This document shows positions 60,585 to 64,000 of a DNA stretch of 64,000 bases, one piece after another; the first letter of the stretch is position 1, and every line of letters starts with the position of its first letter. Where the stretch lies: the NCBI GenBank assembly GCA_039636775.1, contig CP143429.1, forward strand, positions 3,162,001 to 3,226,000. Reading direction: 5' to 3'. This DNA comes from Micrococcaceae bacterium Sec5.8. GTDB taxonomy: Bacteria > Actinomycetota > Actinomycetes > Actinomycetales > Micrococcaceae. The notes under the pieces are model-generated. The model searched no databases. It worked only from the letters and a program-made list of their open reading frames with translations, and was not told the DNA's origin. The position numbers and the translations under genes were made by a program.

Positions 60585-61032
60585 AGGTGCTTCACGCCCT
60601 CGCTCTTGGTGTAATACGTCGCGTGCCGGTAGTCCTTGCCTTGGGGCGACTCGAAGAACGAGCCCTTGGCGTCCGGATCGCTGGAAGCGATCGCGTCCGC
60701 CGGGACAACCCAGATGGACACGCCTTCGTTGCGGCGGGTGTAGAGGTCACGGGCGTTGCGCAGTGCCATGGCAGCATCGGGAGCATGCAGGGATCCTGCG
60801 TGGACGTGGGAGAGGCCGCGGCTGGAGCGGACAAAGACCTCCCAGATGGGCCAGACGTTGGCGGTCACACCAGCGGGGCGGGGCGCCTTGGCTGAGCTGG
60901 GCTCACCCGTCACGGCCTTGGTGGCTGCGGGCGCCGCAGCTGCGCGCTCCGCGGACTGGTTTTCCGCATTGTCAAGGGCGCGGGAGCCGCTGTCTGCGGT
61001 GCTGGCCGGGAACTCCGGGTTGCCGTGGGGGC

Positions 61033-61036
<4 letters not shown>
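60581..61036 (-). CDS. paaB: Phenylacetyl-CoA epoxidase subunit B
   Basis: 151 residues. The conserved PaaB core occupies the C-terminal 95 residues: [20 protein letters not shown], then [20 protein letters not shown] and [13 protein letters not shown]. An Ala/Ser-rich N-terminal extension of about 55 residues is unusual, since most PaaB proteins are about 95 residues long. Start overlaps the paaA stop by four bases and the end overlaps paaC by four. Confidence 0.93.
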
Positions 61037-62064
<1,028 letters not shown>

Positions 62065-62091
62065 GGTTGCTCCTATGCATTTCCGATAAAT

Positions 62092-62113
62092 AATTACCGA
62101 CCGTTCGTTCAGG
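62092..62113. promoter_or_regulatory. Candidate PaaR operator upstream of paaA
   Basis: The 22 bp starting at 62092 read AATTACCGACCGTTCGTTCA plus GG. They match closely the inverted-repeat form ACTNACCGNNCGNNCGGTNAGT that I recall for the TetR repressor PaaR of Corynebacterium glutamicum: 15 of 18 specified bases. It lies 28 bp ahead of the paaA ATG. No TetR gene adjoins the operon. Confidence 0.6.
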
Positions 62114-62258
62114 ATATGCGGAAGGCTGGAGATGCGTCAAGCACACCGGCCCTGTGGCGGGGTAGTCCGCCGGCTTTCTGCGGAACCACGGCACGCTCAA
62201 AGTGTTAAGTTAGAGCCTCCGGATCAGAGTGATCCGTCCCTCTCCGGAAGGGCCTCCC

Positions 62259-62846
62259 GTGGAATCGCCCCAACCAGTTCGCATCCTCACCGTTTGTACG
62301 GGCAACATTTGCCGCTCGCCGGTGGCCGAGCGTCTGCTGCAGGCCGGCCTGGACCAAGTGAGGCCGGGCGCATTCGTGGTTAGCAGCGCCGGCACCCGGG
62401 CGTTGGTGGGCGAGCCAATCCAGCCACCGTCTGCGGAGATCATCCGGGCCTACGGCGGAACTCCGGAAAGCTTCGCGGCCCGCCTGCTGACAGTCAGCAG
62501 CCTCCGAGAGTCCGACCTCGTGCTGACTGTGACGGCTAGGCACCGCGGCGAGGTGATGCAACTGGACGCCTCCGTGCTGAAGCGGACTTTCACCATCCGT
62601 GAATTTGCCCGGATGCTGCAGGCGCTGGAACAGCGGCACGAGCAGGCCGACGTCGAGCCTTCCGCGATCTGGCGGGACCTCCCCGCCAAGGTCGCCACCG
62701 TGCGGCATTTGGCGCTGGTTCCGGAGGCCGCCGACAACGACGTGGTGGACCCCTATCGGCGCGGCCGGGAAGTATACGACCAGATGGAGGACCAGCTGGC
62801 CCCGGCTATCCAAGCCATCCTGCGGTTCGCGCGCCAGCACAGCTGA
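62259..62846 (+). CDS. Low-molecular-weight protein-tyrosine phosphatase
   Basis: 195 residues from the GTG at 62259, preceded by GGAAGGG with a 6-base gap. An upstream GTG at 62229 is possible but has no ribosome-binding site. The catalytic P-loop is VCTGNICRSP (Cys13, Arg19), and the general-acid aspartate is in DNDVVDPYRRG. An insertion of about 30 residues in the middle (ARMLQALEQRHEQADVEPSA) makes it longer than the 150-residue norm. Bacterial members regulate exopolysaccharide tyrosine kinases; no such kinase is nearby. Confidence 0.88.
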   Translation: MESPQPVRILTVCTGNICRSPVAERLLQAGLDQVRPGAFVVSSAGTRALVGEPIQPPSAEIIRAYGGTPESFAARLLTVSSLRESDLVLTVTARHRGEVMQLDASVLKRTFTIREFARMLQALEQRHEQADVEPSAIWRDLPAKVATVRHLALVPEAADNDVVDPYRRGREVYDQMEDQLAPAIQAILRFARQHS

Positions 62847-63014
62847 ATCCGCCGCTGCCCCGCCTGAAGTAACCGGATGGCGCCGGCGAATCCGAAATCT
62901 GTTCAGCACAGATTCCAATTTGTAGCGGGCGAAATTCTACCTATAAAGCTGTAATTTTGGGCGATTTGCAGTTATGTGCGATTTTGCTTTGAAGATATCC
63001 GACATAATCATTTT

Positions 63015-64000
63015 GTGATCCGTATTCTCAGCACTCTTTCACGTGTCCCCACAGCATTCGTCCGCGGCGGGTGCGTTCTTGTGGCTGGCGTGGCCGGCCT
63101 TGTTTCGTGGCGTTTTGCCGACGCGGAGCGCAGGAGCGTTCAGCGCGTGCTTAATGCTGCCGCGGATGGCGTTTACGGCGTGGACAAAGCCGGCCGGATA
63201 ATGTTCGTCAACCAGTTACTCTGCGAGCTGATCGGCATTGACCGGGCCGACGCCCTGGTGGGCCAGGATCACCACCGTGCGCTGTGTCATAGCCGCATGG
63301 TGGGGGACGCCGCTTCCGGGACCTCCACAGAGAACAGCGAGATAGGCAACCCCGACGGGTGCGCGTTGTGTGCCGCCGTCGGCCGCATGGCACCGGCAGA
63401 TGGTGATCTCTGCCTCGGCGGCGTCAACCAGAAGCCGTTGCCCGTCGGCTTCACCTCCCGCCCCCTCACTGAGGCCGGCAGATACCTGGGCACCCTGATC
63501 ACCGTCCACGATCTGCGCGGACCCCGGGCCGCGGACGCCCAGCACCGCCGTGTACAGGCTGAACGTGACCGGCTGGTGTCCGTCGTGGAGGACAGCCCCA
63601 ACTTGATCGTCGTGGGCCGGTCCGATGGCGGGGTGGAGTGGATGAACACCAGCGGGCGCAGCATGCTCGGCATCGCAGCGGACGAGGACATCCGCGCCTA
63701 CACCATCCAGGACATGTTCTCCTCCGAGGAGCTGGCCCGCATCGAGGAGGAGGACATGACGGCGCTCGTCAGGGCCGGCCAGTGGCGGGGAGAACGCACC
63801 CTGCTGTCCCGCACCGGAGAATCGATCCCCGTGGACGTCGCCTCCCATCTGCATCTCGACAAGAACTTCCCGGCGGGCTACTACGTCACGGAAATCATGC
63901 GGGACCTCCGGCCACAGCTTGAGCAGGGACGCAGCCTGCAGCTCAGCGAGAGCCGCCTTTCCAGCGCCGAGGAAATCGCCCGGCTGGGAAGTTGGGTATG
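63015..64000 (+). CDS. PAS-domain sensor protein (partial, C-terminus outside window)
   Basis: The frame is open from the GTG at 63015 to the edge (328 codons). A hydrophobic N-terminal segment (GGCVLVAGVAGLVSWRFAD) suggests membrane attachment. Two PAS domains follow: the first (about 42-155: AADGVYGVDKAGRIMFVNQ) carries several cysteines (GCALCAAV), and the second (about 180-300) reads SVVEDSPNLIVVGRSDGGVEW. A third begins at the edge (SAEEIARLGSWV). The output domain, for example a histidine kinase, GGDEF or phosphatase, is not visible. The 168-bp upstream region is clearly AT-richer than its neighbourhood and probably contains the promoter. Confidence 0.82.
   Translation, partial: MIRILSTLSRVPTAFVRGGCVLVAGVAGLVSWRFADAERRSVQRVLNAAADGVYGVDKAGRIMFVNQLLCELIGIDRADALVGQDHHRALCHSRMVGDAASGTSTENSEIGNPDGCALCAAVGRMAPADGDLCLGGVNQKPLPVGFTSRPLTEAGRYLGTLITVHDLRGPRAADAQHRRVQAERDRLVSVVEDSPNLIVVGRSDGGVEWMNTSGRSMLGIAADEDIRAYTIQDMFSSEELARIEEEDMTALVRAGQWRGERTLLSRTGESIPVDVASHLHLDKNFPAGYYVTEIMRDLRPQLEQGRSLQLSESRLSSAEEIARLGSWV

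Overview
The window is a stretch of high-GC actinobacterial chromosome. It most resembles Arthrobacter/Pseudarthrobacter (Micrococcaceae). This rests on the gene content: a Tyr-Cys type ferredoxin-dependent sulfite reductase, a menaquinone-reductase locus laid out as in mycobacteria, a GAF-ANTAR regulator, a class E sortase, a paaABCDE cluster and Tat-exported PhoX. Genus assignment is an inference. I see no rRNA, tRNA, CRISPR array, insertion sequence or prophage. Coding density is high and almost every gene looks intact.

Layout. 0-9.4 kb: a universal stress protein fragment, a lipoprotein, the GABA/aminobutyraldehyde catabolic pair (gabT and an aldehyde dehydrogenase) with a divergent PucR regulator, an MFS exporter coupled to a GntR regulator, and two divergent small membrane-protein genes sharing a palindrome. 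9.4-10.4 kb: topoisomerase IB. 10.5-23 kb: a complete assimilatory sulfur locus on the minus strand: fprA, cysG, ssuCBA-type importer, a PIG-L deacetylase, cysN, cysD, cysH, sirA and a sirohydrochlorin chelatase. Sulfate is activated to APS by CysDN, reduced to sulfite by an iron-sulfur CysH and to sulfide by SirA. FprA can supply reduced ferredoxin; CysG and the chelatase make the siroheme. Three promoters of this locus share one repeated operator architecture, which is the best candidate here for something undescribed.

23-45 kb: a TRIC-like channel, an orphan SUKH protein, then menaquinone genes in three groups (polyprenyl synthase-menJ-menG with divergent menF; menD coupled to argS; menC downstream of a sortase operon). 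Between them lie a polar amino-acid ABC importer, an AbiEi-type protein with a nuclease-like C-terminus, a pair of 106-bp repeats, a multicopper oxidase and PhoX. 45-54.5 kb: PAP2 phosphatase, TetR regulator with a divergent flavoprotein, MFS transporter, GAF-ANTAR protein, MBL hydrolase and a branched-chain 2-oxoacid dehydrogenase operon with a divergent Lrp regulator. 54.5-64 kb: VanZ-like protein, galU, a proline-rich membrane protein, the phenylacetate operon paaABCDE plus a crotonase, a low-molecular-weight phosphatase and the start of a PAS sensor that runs off the window.
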